Shown: positions 6,787 through 14,534, counted from the first letter of the stretch. The stretch: 19,102 nt of DNA from Bacillota bacterium (GCA_029007015.1 JAQXHB010000027.1:1-19102), one strand, 5' to 3'. Notes: a model not told the origin generated them from the letters alone. Program-made: numbers and translations.

Positions 6787-8235
6787 TTATTTGTGTTCGC
6801 TGAGCAGTTTTTGCTTAGTATCCCACAATTTCTGCGACAAATCCACATAATAACTGTGCGGATTCTCAAATCGCCTTACCTCGTCCCACAGCGTCTCTGT
6901 TTGCTCGCGGCAATAGTCGTGCAGTTGAGCCACTGTGTAACGCGGATAAACGCACTTTCCGCGCTCAAACACTCTGGCAGTAATGACCTTTGCATAAAAA
7001 TCGGTCACCGTCTTGCGCTTCCATGTGTGCTCAGGGTCAAAAATCTCATACGGCTTGGTGTCGTCGATTTCTTCATCAAAATGGGTGATAACATCTGCAA
7101 TAGCCTTGCCGCTCTCGCGGTCATAGAGACGCCAAACCTTTTTAAATGCCGGTATGGTGATTTTCTCGACATTTTCGCTCAGTTTAATCTTGGGTATCAT
7201 GTTGCCGCCGTCGTCCCACACAGCCGACAGTTTGTATACACCGCCGAGCACCGGTGAAAGCGACGATGTTATCAGCCGCTCGCCCACGCCGAAAGAGTCA
7301 ATCCGGGCGCCCTGACCGAGCATATCGCGTATGATATACTCGTCCAGCGAATTGGACGCAACGATTTTGCAGTCGGGGTATCCGGCCTCATCGAGCACCT
7401 TGCGTATTTTCTTTGACAAATAGGTTATGTCGCCGCTGTCAATGCGCACACCGAGCGGGCGCTTTCCCATCGGCGCCAGAACATTGTCAAACACCTTTAT
7501 GGCGTTGGGCAGGCCCGATTTGAGAACATTGTATGTATCAATAAGCAGTACGCACCCATCGGGATAGTTGCGGGCATACGCCTCAAATGCGTCGTATTCG
7601 TTTTGAAACATCTGTACCCAACTGTGCGCCATAGTACCTGAAACGGGAATGTCGAACATCTTGCCGGCCGTCACGCACGAGGTCGAGTCACACCCGCCGA
7701 TGTAAGCGGCACGGGCGCCGTAAACTGCTCCGTCATAGCCCTGAGCTCTGCGTGCGCCAAATTCCATTACGGCACGGCCGTTGGCGGCGCGCTTGATGCG
7801 ATTTGACTTGGTGGCAATGAGGGTCTGATGGCTGACAGTCAGCAGCAGTGCCGTCTCAACAAACTGAGCCTGAATCATCGGGCCCTTGACGGTCACGATA
7901 GGCTCGGACGGGAATATGGGCATACCTTCAGGGACAGCCCACACATCACAGCAGAACTTGAAATTGGCCAAATAATCGAGAAACCGCTCGCTGAATATTC
8001 CGGTTGAGCGCAAAAACTCGATGTCTGACTCGCTGAAGTGCAGATTTTCAAGATAATCTATCACCTGGTCAAGTCCGGCCATAATCGCAAAGCCGCCGTT
8101 ATCCGGAGGACGGCGAAAAAATATATCAAACGAGGCTTCGGCCTCACCCATGTTTTCACAAAAATAGCCGTTAGCCATGGTTATTTCATAAAAATCGGTC
8201 AACATGGTCAAATTTCTGCTGAATGGATTGCTCAT
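6787..8235 (-). CDS. pncB: Nicotinate phosphoribosyltransferase
   Basis: This is a 482-residue protein, typical of the long Firmicute form. It makes nicotinate mononucleotide from nicotinate and PRPP with ATP, the first step of the Preiss-Handler NAD salvage route in the cytoplasm. Visible signatures are LTDFYEITMANGYF (12-25), EFGARRAQGYDGA (158-170), SGTMAHSWVQMF (199-210) with the likely phosphorylated histidine H204, LIDTYN, and GVRIDSGDI. AAAGGAG lies about 10 bases before the ATG. It is 16 bases downstream of the GNAT-like gene in the same operon. The next enzyme-family gene in the window (the NAD synthetase homologue at 3897-5657) belongs to the same pathway but is a separate transcription unit. 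Confidence 0.96.
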   Translation of the reverse strand: MSNPFSRNLTMLTDFYEITMANGYFCENMGEAEASFDIFFRRPPDNGGFAIMAGLDQVIDYLENLHFSESDIEFLRSTGIFSERFLDYLANFKFCCDVWAVPEGMPIFPSEPIVTVKGPMIQAQFVETALLLTVSHQTLIATKSNRIKRAANGRAVMEFGARRAQGYDGAVYGARAAYIGGCDSTSCVTAGKMFDIPVSGTMAHSWVQMFQNEYDAFEAYARNYPDGCVLLIDTYNVLKSGLPNAIKVFDNVLAPMGKRPLGVRIDSGDITYLSKKIRKVLDEAGYPDCKIVASNSLDEYIIRDMLGQGARIDSFGVGERLITSSLSPVLGGVYKLSAVWDDGGNMIPKIKLSENVEKITIPAFKKVWRLYDRESGKAIADVITHFDEEIDDTKPYEIFDPEHTWKRKTVTDFYAKVITARVFERGKCVYPRYTVAQLHDYCREQTETLWDEVRRFENPHSYYVDLSQKLWDTKQKLLSEHK

Positions 8236-8251
8236 TATTTTTTCTCTCCTT

Positions 8252-8626
8252 TTATTGTGCGCGGCAGTGTTTGCAGGTCGTGAACAGAGCGATTATGCTG
8301 ATTTGCCCCGGTAGTGGCTGTTCAATATAACCCAACCTGACAAATGTGTCGAGCGGACACATCATGCCCAACTCACACCCATCAACCGAGCGGTTGACCG
8401 CGTAATTCATGGCGGCGCGTGCGATAAGGTCGCACAGCCAGTCGTCGCCGGCCGTGTAATCGACATACATCAGATACAGTTTGTCCGACAGGCTGAACAC
8501 CGCACTGCCGACATATTGACCGGCCTCGGTCGCCTCCATCGCCAGCGTATCGGCGCCGTACGGCAAATTCAGTTTATCGCAAATCTCAGCGACGCGCTCT
8601 GCGGCCGCCGGTTTTACCGTTACCAT
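8252..8626 (-). CDS. Small GNAT-like hypothetical protein
   Basis: This is a 124-residue protein. A strand pattern (GSAVFSLSDKLYLMYVDY), a helix (WLCDLIARAAMNYAVNRSVD), then LDTFVRLGYIEQ resemble the central strands, acetyl-CoA-facing helix and final strand of an acetyltransferase fold. The classical R/Q-x-x-G-x-G/A motif is not visible. The C-terminus ends with CKHC, a lone C-x-x-C. The start overlaps the end of rluB by 41 bases but is supported by GAGGTG 7 bases upstream. Catalytic activity is uncertain; the protein could be a degenerate GNAT. Confidence 0.75.
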   Translation of the reverse strand: MVTVKPAAAERVAEICDKLNLPYGADTLAMEATEAGQYVGSAVFSLSDKLYLMYVDYTAGDDWLCDLIARAAMNYAVNRSVDGCELGMMCPLDTFVRLGYIEQPLPGQISIIALFTTCKHCRAQ

Positions 8627-9383
8627 CGCTTTTCACCTCATTTTCATCCTTTGACGAGCGCAGTGCGTCGGTGCGCAGCCGCTTTATCTCCTGTTCGGTC
8701 AAATGCCGCCACTTGCCCGTCTGCAACATGCCCAGTTTGAGGGTGCCGACCGCTGTGCGCTTGAGCCGCACCACCTGCAGGCCCACCGCCTCGCACATAC
8801 GGCGAATCTGACGGTTCCGCCCCTCGTGAATGACAAACACAAGCACTGTTCGCGGCACCGACAAATCCTTTTCAATTACCTCGACGGTGCACGGCTCGGT
8901 CAGGCGGCCGTCCAACTCGATGCCGCTGACCATGCGCGTAATCTGCTCCTCGGTCACATCGCCGCGCACAGTGACGCGGTAGGTCTTGCCCACCTCCGAG
9001 CGCGGGTGCATCATTTGGTTGGCAAATTCACCGTCATTGGTCATGAGCAGAAGCCCCTCTGAATCGCGGTCAAGGCGCCCCACCGGATAAATCTTTGACT
9101 TGATGTCGCTGGTCAGTTCGGTCACGCACTTTCGGCCGCGGTCATCGGTGGTGGAGGTAATGTATCCGCGCGGCTTGTTTAGCATTATGTAAACCTTTTC
9201 ACCCACCGGCTTGATGAGTTTGCCGTGAACGGTTACTTTATCTTTGTATGGATCGATTTTATCTCCCAGCGACGCCTTTTGCCCGTTGACCTTGACAAAA
9301 CCGGCCGTTATCATTTCCTCCGATTTGCGGCGCGAAGCCACGCCGCACTCGGACATGTATTTTTGCAGTCTTTCTGTTCCCAC
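8586..9383 (-). CDS. rluB: 23S rRNA pseudouridine synthase, RluB/RsuA family
   Basis: The protein has 265 residues from a GTG at 9383. An N-terminal S4 RNA-binding domain (RLQKYMSECGVASRRKSEEM) is followed by the RsuA-type catalytic domain with GRLDRDSEGLLLMTNDG; the catalytic aspartate is D105. The GRNRQIRRM motif then follows. The basic tail (KTGGRRARR) suits RNA contact. The GTG is preferred because GGAGG sits 5 bases upstream and the protein then begins at the usual family position. The upstream ATGs at 9401 and 9419 lack a good ribosome binding site. It modifies a uridine in 23S rRNA. It follows dacF by 14 bases in the operon. Confidence 0.94.
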   Translation of the reverse strand: MGTERLQKYMSECGVASRRKSEEMITAGFVKVNGQKASLGDKIDPYKDKVTVHGKLIKPVGEKVYIMLNKPRGYITSTTDDRGRKCVTELTSDIKSKIYPVGRLDRDSEGLLLMTNDGEFANQMMHPRSEVGKTYRVTVRGDVTEEQITRMVSGIELDGRLTEPCTVEVIEKDLSVPRTVLVFVIHEGRNRQIRRMCEAVGLQVVRLKRTAVGTLKLGMLQTGKWRHLTEQEIKRLRTDALRSSKDENEVKSDGNGKTGGRRARR

Positions 9384-9397
9384 TGTGTCCTCCGTAA

Positions 9398-10522
9398 TCA
9401 TTTTATCCCAATAAGGCACAACAGCCTTGTAATAATGCTGTTATCGCCGCCGCTCTGACGCACATCGACCGAATGGGTTGCATATATATCGGTCGAGGTG
9501 ATGACGCACGAATTATAGTAATATGTCACCGTGCCGACCCGCTGCCCTGCAGTTATCGGGCCGCACAGAAAGGCCGGCAGGCTGATGTCACACCCGATAT
9601 TCTGAAAATCCTGCGGCAGCAGTGATACTTCGGGCGCATCGGCAGCCAGAGTCACCTGACGCCCGGTGCCGTACACCGGCAATGACGGGATTTCGGGCAC
9701 CTCAAGAGTGCCGCGCCTCAGCGCCGAAAAGCCGAAATCGAGCATAACGGCATGGTCGGCCCAATCATTTGGATCGCGCAAGGTGACAGCTATAACGCCG
9801 ACGCCGTCGCGCTCGGCACACGAGACCAGACAGCGCCCTGACTTCTTGGTGAAGCCGGTCTTAATCCCGCTCGCTCCGTCATAACTGCCGAGCAGTCGGT
9901 TATGATTGGTCAGTGTGCGCCGATAGGGCGGATTGCCGTACTCAAGGGTAGCCGATTTACTGCCGGCCGCGGCCGCAAACTCCTCATTCTTCATCGCGTA
10001 AACCGCCAGCCGCGCCATATCACAAGCGGTGGTGTAGTGATGCTCATCATCAAGTCCCGACGGCGTAACAAAATGGCTGTCGGTCATGCCGATTTCAGCC
10101 GCCTTGCGGTTCATCATATCGGCGAAGCCCTCAATACTGCCGCCAAGGGTAATGGCGGTCACATTGGCCGCATCGTTGCCCGATGCCAGCATCATGCCGA
10201 ACAGTAGGTCGCGCAAATGCACCCTGTCACCGGCAAGCAGTCCCATCGAACTGCCTTCGACCGCCACCATTTCGGCAGTCACGGTTATCTCCTCGTCCAG
10301 CCGCCCGCTCTCGCACAGCAGCAGAGAGGTCATAATCTTGGTCGTGCTGGCCATGCTGGTGCGCCGGCAGGCGTTTTTGCCGGCAATCACCCTGCCGGTG
10401 TCCATCTCAACAACGATAGCGCACTCGGCCGAAATGTCTGGCATTATGCACGGCGCCGACTGCACCTCACCCGAAGTGCACAGACATATAGCCGACACTA
10501 TCAGCGAAATGACCGTTTTCAT
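9398..10522 (-). CDS. dacF: D-alanyl-D-alanine carboxypeptidase, DacF-type
   Basis: This is a 374-residue penicillin-binding protein. A signal peptide covers about residues 1-22. The serine peptidase domain has the three active-site motifs: S59-T-T-K62, SGN at 114-116, and KTG at 221-223. A beta-rich C-terminal domain of the PBP5 type follows, with no obvious long amphipathic anchor. It trims the terminal D-alanine from peptidoglycan stem peptides outside the membrane. Its position next to a GerW/YtfJ gene in the scpAB-dacF cluster supports the sporulation-linked DacF subgroup. A GGGGTG ribosome binding site lies 7 bases before the ATG. Confidence 0.95.
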   Translation of the reverse strand: MKTVISLIVSAICLCTSGEVQSAPCIMPDISAECAIVVEMDTGRVIAGKNACRRTSMASTTKIMTSLLLCESGRLDEEITVTAEMVAVEGSSMGLLAGDRVHLRDLLFGMMLASGNDAANVTAITLGGSIEGFADMMNRKAAEIGMTDSHFVTPSGLDDEHHYTTACDMARLAVYAMKNEEFAAAAGSKSATLEYGNPPYRRTLTNHNRLLGSYDGASGIKTGFTKKSGRCLVSCAERDGVGVIAVTLRDPNDWADHAVMLDFGFSALRRGTLEVPEIPSLPVYGTGRQVTLAADAPEVSLLPQDFQNIGCDISLPAFLCGPITAGQRVGTVTYYYNSCVITSTDIYATHSVDVRQSGGDNSIITRLLCLIGIK

Positions 10523-10572
10523 TTACATCACCCCGCACAAATTATATGCGAGGCCATGCCGATATAGGCCGA

Positions 10573-10965
10573 TTATTTATCCTCGGCGCTGTTCTCCGAT
10601 TTGTCCCTCTTAAAAAGGCCGGTTATCTTGTCAAACAAGTCGGGCAGCAGTGCAACCGCGCCGTCAGCCGTGCCGGGCGCCTTGGAAAGTTGCAGCAAGC
10701 GCACATCCTCGCCCTTGACAACGATAAATGCAGTCGGTGTAACGCTGACACCGGCGCCTGAGCCGCCGCCGAAAAGATTTTTGTTGGCCTTGTTAGGCAG
10801 GTCAGAGCCGCCCGACGCAAAGCCGAATGACACCTTTGACACCGGAATGACAGTCACACCGCTGTCGAGCACTATCTCTTTGCCGATGACCGTGTCGGCG
10901 TCTGCCATGGCGCGTATTTTCTCCATTGTATTGTCGGTAATGCCCTTAATTGAATCTGCTCCCAT
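10573..10965 (-). CDS. ytfJ: Spore protein GerW/YtfJ family
   Basis: This is a 130-residue protein with the family pattern: an N-terminal helix (MEKIRAMADADTVIGKEI), then VIPVSKVSFGFASGGSD, a Gly-rich stretch (GGGSGAGVSVTP), then AFIVVKGEDVRLLQL. The charged tail is variable. In Bacillus the homologue is made in spores and affects germination, and it lies next to a DUF2953 gene, as here. Its ATG overlaps the DUF2953 stop by one base (TAATG). The gap to dacF is 50 bases with no terminator. Confidence 0.93.
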   Translation of the reverse strand: MGADSIKGITDNTMEKIRAMADADTVIGKEIVLDSGVTVIPVSKVSFGFASGGSDLPNKANKNLFGGGSGAGVSVTPTAFIVVKGEDVRLLQLSKAPGTADGAVALLPDLFDKITGLFKRDKSENSAEDK

Positions 10966-11567
10966 TATTTAGCACCTTCCTTTGATTTATTTAATTTATT
11001 TTGTAAATATTGACTGACGAAGGGGATGACCGACGCCAGAACACCTATTACCCTGAAATATAAATTGCACACGACGGTGTATTGCTCGCGCTCCTCATCG
11101 TAGTCGGGCACAGCACTTACCGTCGGGCGGCACATATTGACCGCCGAGCCGAGCAGTCCCAGCGCAGGATAGGCCAGCGCATAAACGGTGCCGCATTTGA
11201 TGGCCGTCTGGGCCGCGTCACCCGTACCGATTACGGCGTCTATGCTGAGTTTTGTGACATGTATGTGCCCGAACAGATTGCGTATGCTCTCAAGCAGACC
11301 GCCGAGCGAGGCAATTACATCTGAAATATTGGCCTTTTTCTGCTCATTATCGCTTTTTATCTGCTTGTTGAGTTTGTCAGCCTCTTTGTGCCTGTGCGGT
11401 TTGTCGCCCTTGCTCGGAAGGCTGAACACCTTTATTCCAAGCACCCTGACGCTCATAAAAAACTGCCCGTCATATACAATATATATCCTGATTTTGGTAA
11501 CCAGGGCGAGCAGTATAAGTAGCAGTAAAATGCCCAAAACAAGCAGTATCACTTGACCGATGCTCAT
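10965..11567 (-). CDS. DUF2953 membrane protein (YtfI-like)
   Basis: This is a 200-residue protein. One N-terminal membrane helix (residues 5-24) is followed by a short strand region (RIYIVYDGQFFMSVRVLGIK). A Lys-rich linker follows, then the DUF2953 core with the family's GTGDAAQTAIKCGTVYAL segment, and a hydrophobic helix near residues 170-185. It directly precedes ytfJ, the same pairing as ytfI-ytfJ in Bacillus, so a spore-related role is plausible. Biochemical function unknown. Confidence 0.88.
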   Translation of the reverse strand: MSIGQVILLVLGILLLLILLALVTKIRIYIVYDGQFFMSVRVLGIKVFSLPSKGDKPHRHKEADKLNKQIKSDNEQKKANISDVIASLGGLLESIRNLFGHIHVTKLSIDAVIGTGDAAQTAIKCGTVYALAYPALGLLGSAVNMCRPTVSAVPDYDEEREQYTVVCNLYFRVIGVLASVIPFVSQYLQNKLNKSKEGAK

Positions 11568-11582
11568 TGCGCACCCACCGCC

Positions 11583-12164
11583 TTACTGCTCATTTGCGGT
11601 GACCGTCTCACCCTCGGGCGCGGTGTCATCGGGCAACTGCAATTGCTCCGAGTCATCCTCTTTGCTCGGCAGAGGGGGCAGTTCACCCAAATTATGCACA
11701 CCGAAACAGCGCAAAAAGTTCTTGGTCGTGCCGTACAGAAGGGGTCGGCCGGGCAGTTCCAGCCGCCCGCGCTCCTCAATCAGCCCCTTTTCCATCAATG
11801 TGGATACAACGCCAGAGCAATCGACGCCGCGCACCTGCTCGATAAAGGCGCGCGTCACCGGCTGATTGTACGCCACAACGGCCAGCACCTCAAACGCGGC
11901 CGGAGACAGCGGCGAGTTGCGCGTGATGTCCAAAAAGCGGCGAATGTCGGCCGCGTGCTCGGCGCGCGTGGTCATCTGGTAACTGTCGTCCAGTTTTACA
12001 ATATACACCGCGCTGTCACTGCGGCTGTTGTTGAGTTCGATAACCGCCGCCTCGACCTCGTCGGCGGTGATGCCCAGCGTCGCGCAAATGCGGTCGATGG
12101 GGGCAGGCTCGCCCGATGCGAATATAAGCGCCTCAACGGCCTGTTTGACAGATAAATCCATCAT
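11583..12164 (-). CDS. scpB: Segregation and condensation protein B
   Basis: This is a 193-residue protein of two winged-helix domains. The start KQAVEALIFASGEPAPIDRI and the second-domain segments FLDITRNSPLSPAAFEVLAV, then AYNQPVTRAFIEQVRGVDCS, are diagnostic of ScpB. The acidic C-terminal tail beyond about residue 165 is variable. With ScpA it forms the kleisin subcomplex of SMC. The ATG overlaps the scpA stop (TAATG), and AAGGAG lies 8 bases upstream. Confidence 0.96.
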   Translation of the reverse strand: MMDLSVKQAVEALIFASGEPAPIDRICATLGITADEVEAAVIELNNSRSDSAVYIVKLDDSYQMTTRAEHAADIRRFLDITRNSPLSPAAFEVLAVVAYNQPVTRAFIEQVRGVDCSGVVSTLMEKGLIEERGRLELPGRPLLYGTTKNFLRCFGVHNLGELPPLPSKEDDSEQLQLPDDTAPEGETVTANEQ

Positions 12165-12883
12165 TATCTGCGCTCCTTTTTGTTCATTGTAAGGGTCATT
12201 TTATCGCTCTCTCCCTCGACCCTGACGCGGTCGGCCTTGATAAGTTCGAGCACCGCCAAGAAGGTGGCAACCAGTTCTGAGCGGCTGTGAGCCGCCTGAT
12301 ACAGCCGTTTGAGTTTCACCGTCGAGCCGTCGCGTATCCTGCGCAGGACAAAGACCACCTTGCTGGTCACCGACACAATTTTTTTGACCACCAGCGGTGT
12401 AAATGTGTCAGTCGGCGGCGGCAGTCGGCGCTGCCCCCTGCCCACCGCGGCCAGATAGTGCCGCACAAGTTCCTCGGCGTCGTGTCGGCGGCGATATGTT
12501 TTGTCCGCCTCAATTTGCATCTGCGGCCGCACAAAGCAGCCAAAGCCGTCGGTCATTTGGCTCATTTTCGCGGCCATTTCCTTGCACTGCTGATACTCGA
12601 GCAACTCGCCGGTCAACTCCTGCTTGAGGGTGGCCGCCTCGTCCTCGTGCTTTGGCAGAAGCATTACCGACTTGATATAGACAAGGCGCGCGGCCATCTC
12701 CAGAAACTCGCTGGCAACATCCATATCATTCTCGCGCATCTCGTCAATCTGCCGCATATACTGCTCAAGCAGGTCAGACACATTGATGTCGCAGATATTC
12801 AGTTTGTTTTTTGATATAAGCGACAGCAACAGGTCGAGCGGCCCCTCAAAGGCGGGCAGTTTATACTGCAGTTTGTTGTCCAT
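12164..12883 (-). CDS. scpA: Segregation and condensation protein A (kleisin)
   Basis: This is a 239-residue protein. The N-terminus (YKLPAFEGPLDLLLSLISKN, then KLNICDINVSDLLEQY) and FLEMAARLVYIKSVMLLP are hallmark ScpA segments that contact the SMC neck. The C-terminal winged helix begins about residue 165, with AAHSRSELVATFLAVLELIK. It bridges the two SMC heads together with ScpB during chromosome segregation. It begins 12 bases after the site-2 protease stop and is translationally coupled to scpB. Confidence 0.96.
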   Translation of the reverse strand: MDNKLQYKLPAFEGPLDLLLSLISKNKLNICDINVSDLLEQYMRQIDEMRENDMDVASEFLEMAARLVYIKSVMLLPKHEDEAATLKQELTGELLEYQQCKEMAAKMSQMTDGFGCFVRPQMQIEADKTYRRRHDAEELVRHYLAAVGRGQRRLPPPTDTFTPLVVKKIVSVTSKVVFVLRRIRDGSTVKLKRLYQAAHSRSELVATFLAVLELIKADRVRVEGESDKMTLTMNKKERR

Positions 12884-12895
12884 AATTCACCCTTG

Positions 12896-13576
12896 TTAAT
12901 AAAACAATCTAAACGGGAGCGAAGCGATAAAGTCAAGCCCGTTTATCAGAAAACTCGACAACCCCGAGATGATGCCGTTGAAAGCGCCGAACATGCACAG
13001 CACCAGCACGGCGATGAATACATACTGCTCATACATTTGCAGTTTGTAGTAATACTTGTCCGGCAAAACGGCGAACAAAATGCGCGAGCCGTCAAGAGGC
13101 GGCACCGGCAGCAGATTGAACACAGCCAGAGTAACATTTATCTGCGCGGCAAAACTGAAAAAGTACCATATATACATAACCGCCATGGTCGGCAGTACAA
13201 TCGACAGCACATAAACTGCAATATTGCCGAGCAGCAGACAAATGAAAGCCAGTATCACATTTGACACAGGGCCGGCAAGTGCCGTCAGCGCCATGTCGCT
13301 CTTGGGCCGGCGGAAGTTCATCTGGTTGACCGGAACCGGCTCGGCCCAGCCAAACCCGAACAGCAGTATCATGCCGGCGCCGATGAGATTGATGTGCGCC
13401 ATGGGATTGAGAGTCATGCGGCCGCGGTAACGCGCCGTGGGGTCGCCCAATTTATTGGCCATCCACGCATGGGCAAACTCATGCACCGGCTGAGTGCAGA
13501 AAATAACAAACAGCGATGAAATTATGTAGATTATGACATTGGCGAGCGAGCCGCCCGATATCAGAGTACGAAGCAC
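12896..13576 (-). CDS. Site-2 protease family membrane metalloprotease (M50, YwhC-like)
   Basis: This is a 226-residue protein with a GTG start, supported by AAAGGGG about 6 bases upstream. It has about six membrane segments. The zinc-binding motif H32-E33-x-x-H36 lies in the first helix (CTQPVHEFAHAWMANKLGDP). The third ligand motif NLLPVPPLDGSR has D162. There is no PDZ domain, so it is a minimal member like YwhC rather than RseP. It is the first gene of the long operon and is the usual neighbour of scpA in clostridia. Its substrate is unknown. Confidence 0.94.
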   Translation of the reverse strand: MLRTLISGGSLANVIIYIISSLFVIFCTQPVHEFAHAWMANKLGDPTARYRGRMTLNPMAHINLIGAGMILLFGFGWAEPVPVNQMNFRRPKSDMALTALAGPVSNVILAFICLLLGNIAVYVLSIVLPTMAVMYIWYFFSFAAQINVTLAVFNLLPVPPLDGSRILFAVLPDKYYYKLQMYEQYVFIAVLVLCMFGAFNGIISGLSSFLINGLDFIASLPFRLFY

Positions 13577-13623
13577 GGTATTTCCCCTTTCGGTAAGTCG
13601 GCAAAATGCCTATTATTCATTTC

Positions 13624-13652
13624 ATTATAATATAAATCGACGCAAATTACAA
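13624..13652 (-). promoter_or_regulatory. Sigma-A promoter of the scpAB supra-operon
   Basis: On the minus strand TTGTAA (13647-13652) is separated by exactly 17 bases from TATAAT (13624-13629). It lies about 50 bases upstream of the GTG start of the site-2 protease gene. The -35 includes the stop codon of the doubtful ORF at 13647-13907. Confidence 0.7.
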
Positions 13653-13907
13653 CCCCTGAGTAATGATATGATTGACCGAAATCACAGGGGATATGCCGCC
13701 GGCGGTAAATTTCGCCAAATCCATCAGGCAGAGTCGGGCGTCAGCCGTTGACCGCACGCCGTTTCGGCCATAAACAGCAAAAAACTCCCCCGACTGCTCG
13801 AGAGAGTTCAAACTTTTTGGGATGTTTGGACTTAATGGCACCAACTGAATGTGGCTGAAAACCTGATTATCTTGCAATTTCTTAATTGTCTCGTTTGTAT
13901 AACTCAT
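13647..13907 (-). CDS. Doubtful 86-residue ORF, possibly a gene remnant
   Basis: The frame encodes MSYTNETIKKLQDNQVFSHI and ends SPVISVNHIITQGL. It fits no family I recognise. No Shine-Dalgarno precedes the ATG (AAATAAAACT). The first 35 codons use A/T-rich codons such as TTG, CCA and AGT. From about residue 36 on, the codons and composition (FFAVYGRNGVRSTADARLC) look like the neighbouring genes. It lies between a tRNA operon terminator and the promoter of the scpAB operon. It may be the remains of a larger protein or not a gene at all. Confidence 0.3.
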   Translation of the reverse strand: MSYTNETIKKLQDNQVFSHIQLVPLSPNIPKSLNSLEQSGEFFAVYGRNGVRSTADARLCLMDLAKFTAGGISPVISVNHIITQGL

Positions 13908-13983
13908 AGTTTTATTTGTAACACAAATTCTTTGGATTTTATAATCAATGGACTATCTGCCGTAATATTGCCACTTTTTTTCA

Positions 13984-14013
13984 TAAAACAAAAAGAGCAA
14001 GGCAAAGCCTTGC
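13984..14013 (-). terminator. Terminator downstream of the tRNA operon
   Basis: A perfect 7-bp hairpin (GCAAGGC and GCCTTGC around AAA, 13997-14013) is followed on the minus strand by TCTTTTTGTTTT. Confidence 0.8.
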
Positions 14014-14091
14014 AAAAACACTTATTACCTCTTACTTTCCAAAGCCCAAAGGACCTTTGAGGTAAGAGTGAAGATGTAATAGGTAAGAAGT

Positions 14092-14122
14092 AAGCCCCAA
14101 GAACTTATCGTCCTTGGGGCTT
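14092..14122 (-). terminator. Hairpin immediately after the tRNA-Gly CCA end
   Basis: A 10-bp stem AAGCCCCAAG (14092-14101) with CTTGGGGCTT (14113-14122) starts directly next to the encoded CCA of tRNA-Gly. The following minus-strand tract (ACTTCTT) is weakly T-rich, so it may mainly define the 3' end, with the stronger terminator further on. The 75 bases between the two hairpins hold several short GTAAGA-like repeats. Confidence 0.65.
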
Positions 14123-14198
14123 TGGAGCGGATTACGAGGCTCGAACTCGCTACCTCCACCTTGGCAAGGTGGCGCTCTACCGGATGAGCTAAATCCGC
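14123..14198 (-). tRNA. tRNA-Gly (anticodon GCC)
   Basis: The 76-nucleotide cloverleaf has acceptor GCGGATT/AATCCGC and D-arm AGCTCATCCGGTAGAGC. The anticodon stem CCACC/GGTGG has loop TTGCCAA, giving anticodon GCC. A GTTCGAG T-loop and an encoded CCA are present. It is last in the four-tRNA operon. Confidence 0.95.
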
Positions 14199-14203
14199 AA
14201 ATA

Positions 14204-14279
<76 letters not shown>

Positions 14280-14283
14280 AGGT

Positions 14284-14360
14284 TGGCGACCTGGATGGGG
14301 CTCGAACCCACGACCTCTAGCGTGACAGGCTAGCGTTCTAACCAGCTGAACTACCAGGCC
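14284..14360 (-). tRNA. tRNA-Asp (anticodon GTC)
   Basis: The 77-nucleotide cloverleaf has acceptor GGCCTGG/CCAGGTC with one G-T pair. The anticodon stem CTAGC/GCTAG has loop CTGTCAC, giving GTC. The discriminator base is G, as expected for Asp, and CCA is encoded. Confidence 0.95.
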
Positions 14361-14363
14361 ACA

Positions 14364-14439
14364 TGGTGGGAACAATAGGGCTCGAACCTATGACCCTCTG
14401 CTTGTAAGGCAGATGCTCTCCCAGCTGAGCTATGCTCCC
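14364..14439 (-). tRNA. tRNA-Val (anticodon TAC)
   Basis: The 76-nucleotide cloverleaf starts GGGAGCATAGCTCAGCTGG. The anticodon stem TCTGC/GCAGA has loop CTTACAA, giving TAC. The T-loop is TTCGAGC and CCA is encoded. It is first in the operon, about 40 bases downstream of the promoter -10. Confidence 0.95.
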
Positions 14440-14480
14440 GATTTAGTCTCGACTGAATACCTCAACCGGCGACGAATGTT

Positions 14481-14509
14481 ATTCTACTATATTCGCCGCC
14501 AAATGTCAA
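14481..14509 (-). promoter_or_regulatory. Promoter of the Val-Asp-Phe-Gly tRNA operon
   Basis: On the minus strand a consensus TTGACA (14504-14509) is followed after exactly 17 bases by TAGAAT (14481-14486). It sits only about 25 bases beyond the stop codon of hslO, so the tRNA operon starts immediately after that gene. An AT-only palindrome (14521-14537) overlaps the hslO stop and may serve as a weak terminator. Confidence 0.85.
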
Positions 14510-14534
14510 CACTTTTTTTGTAATTTTTGAAAAA

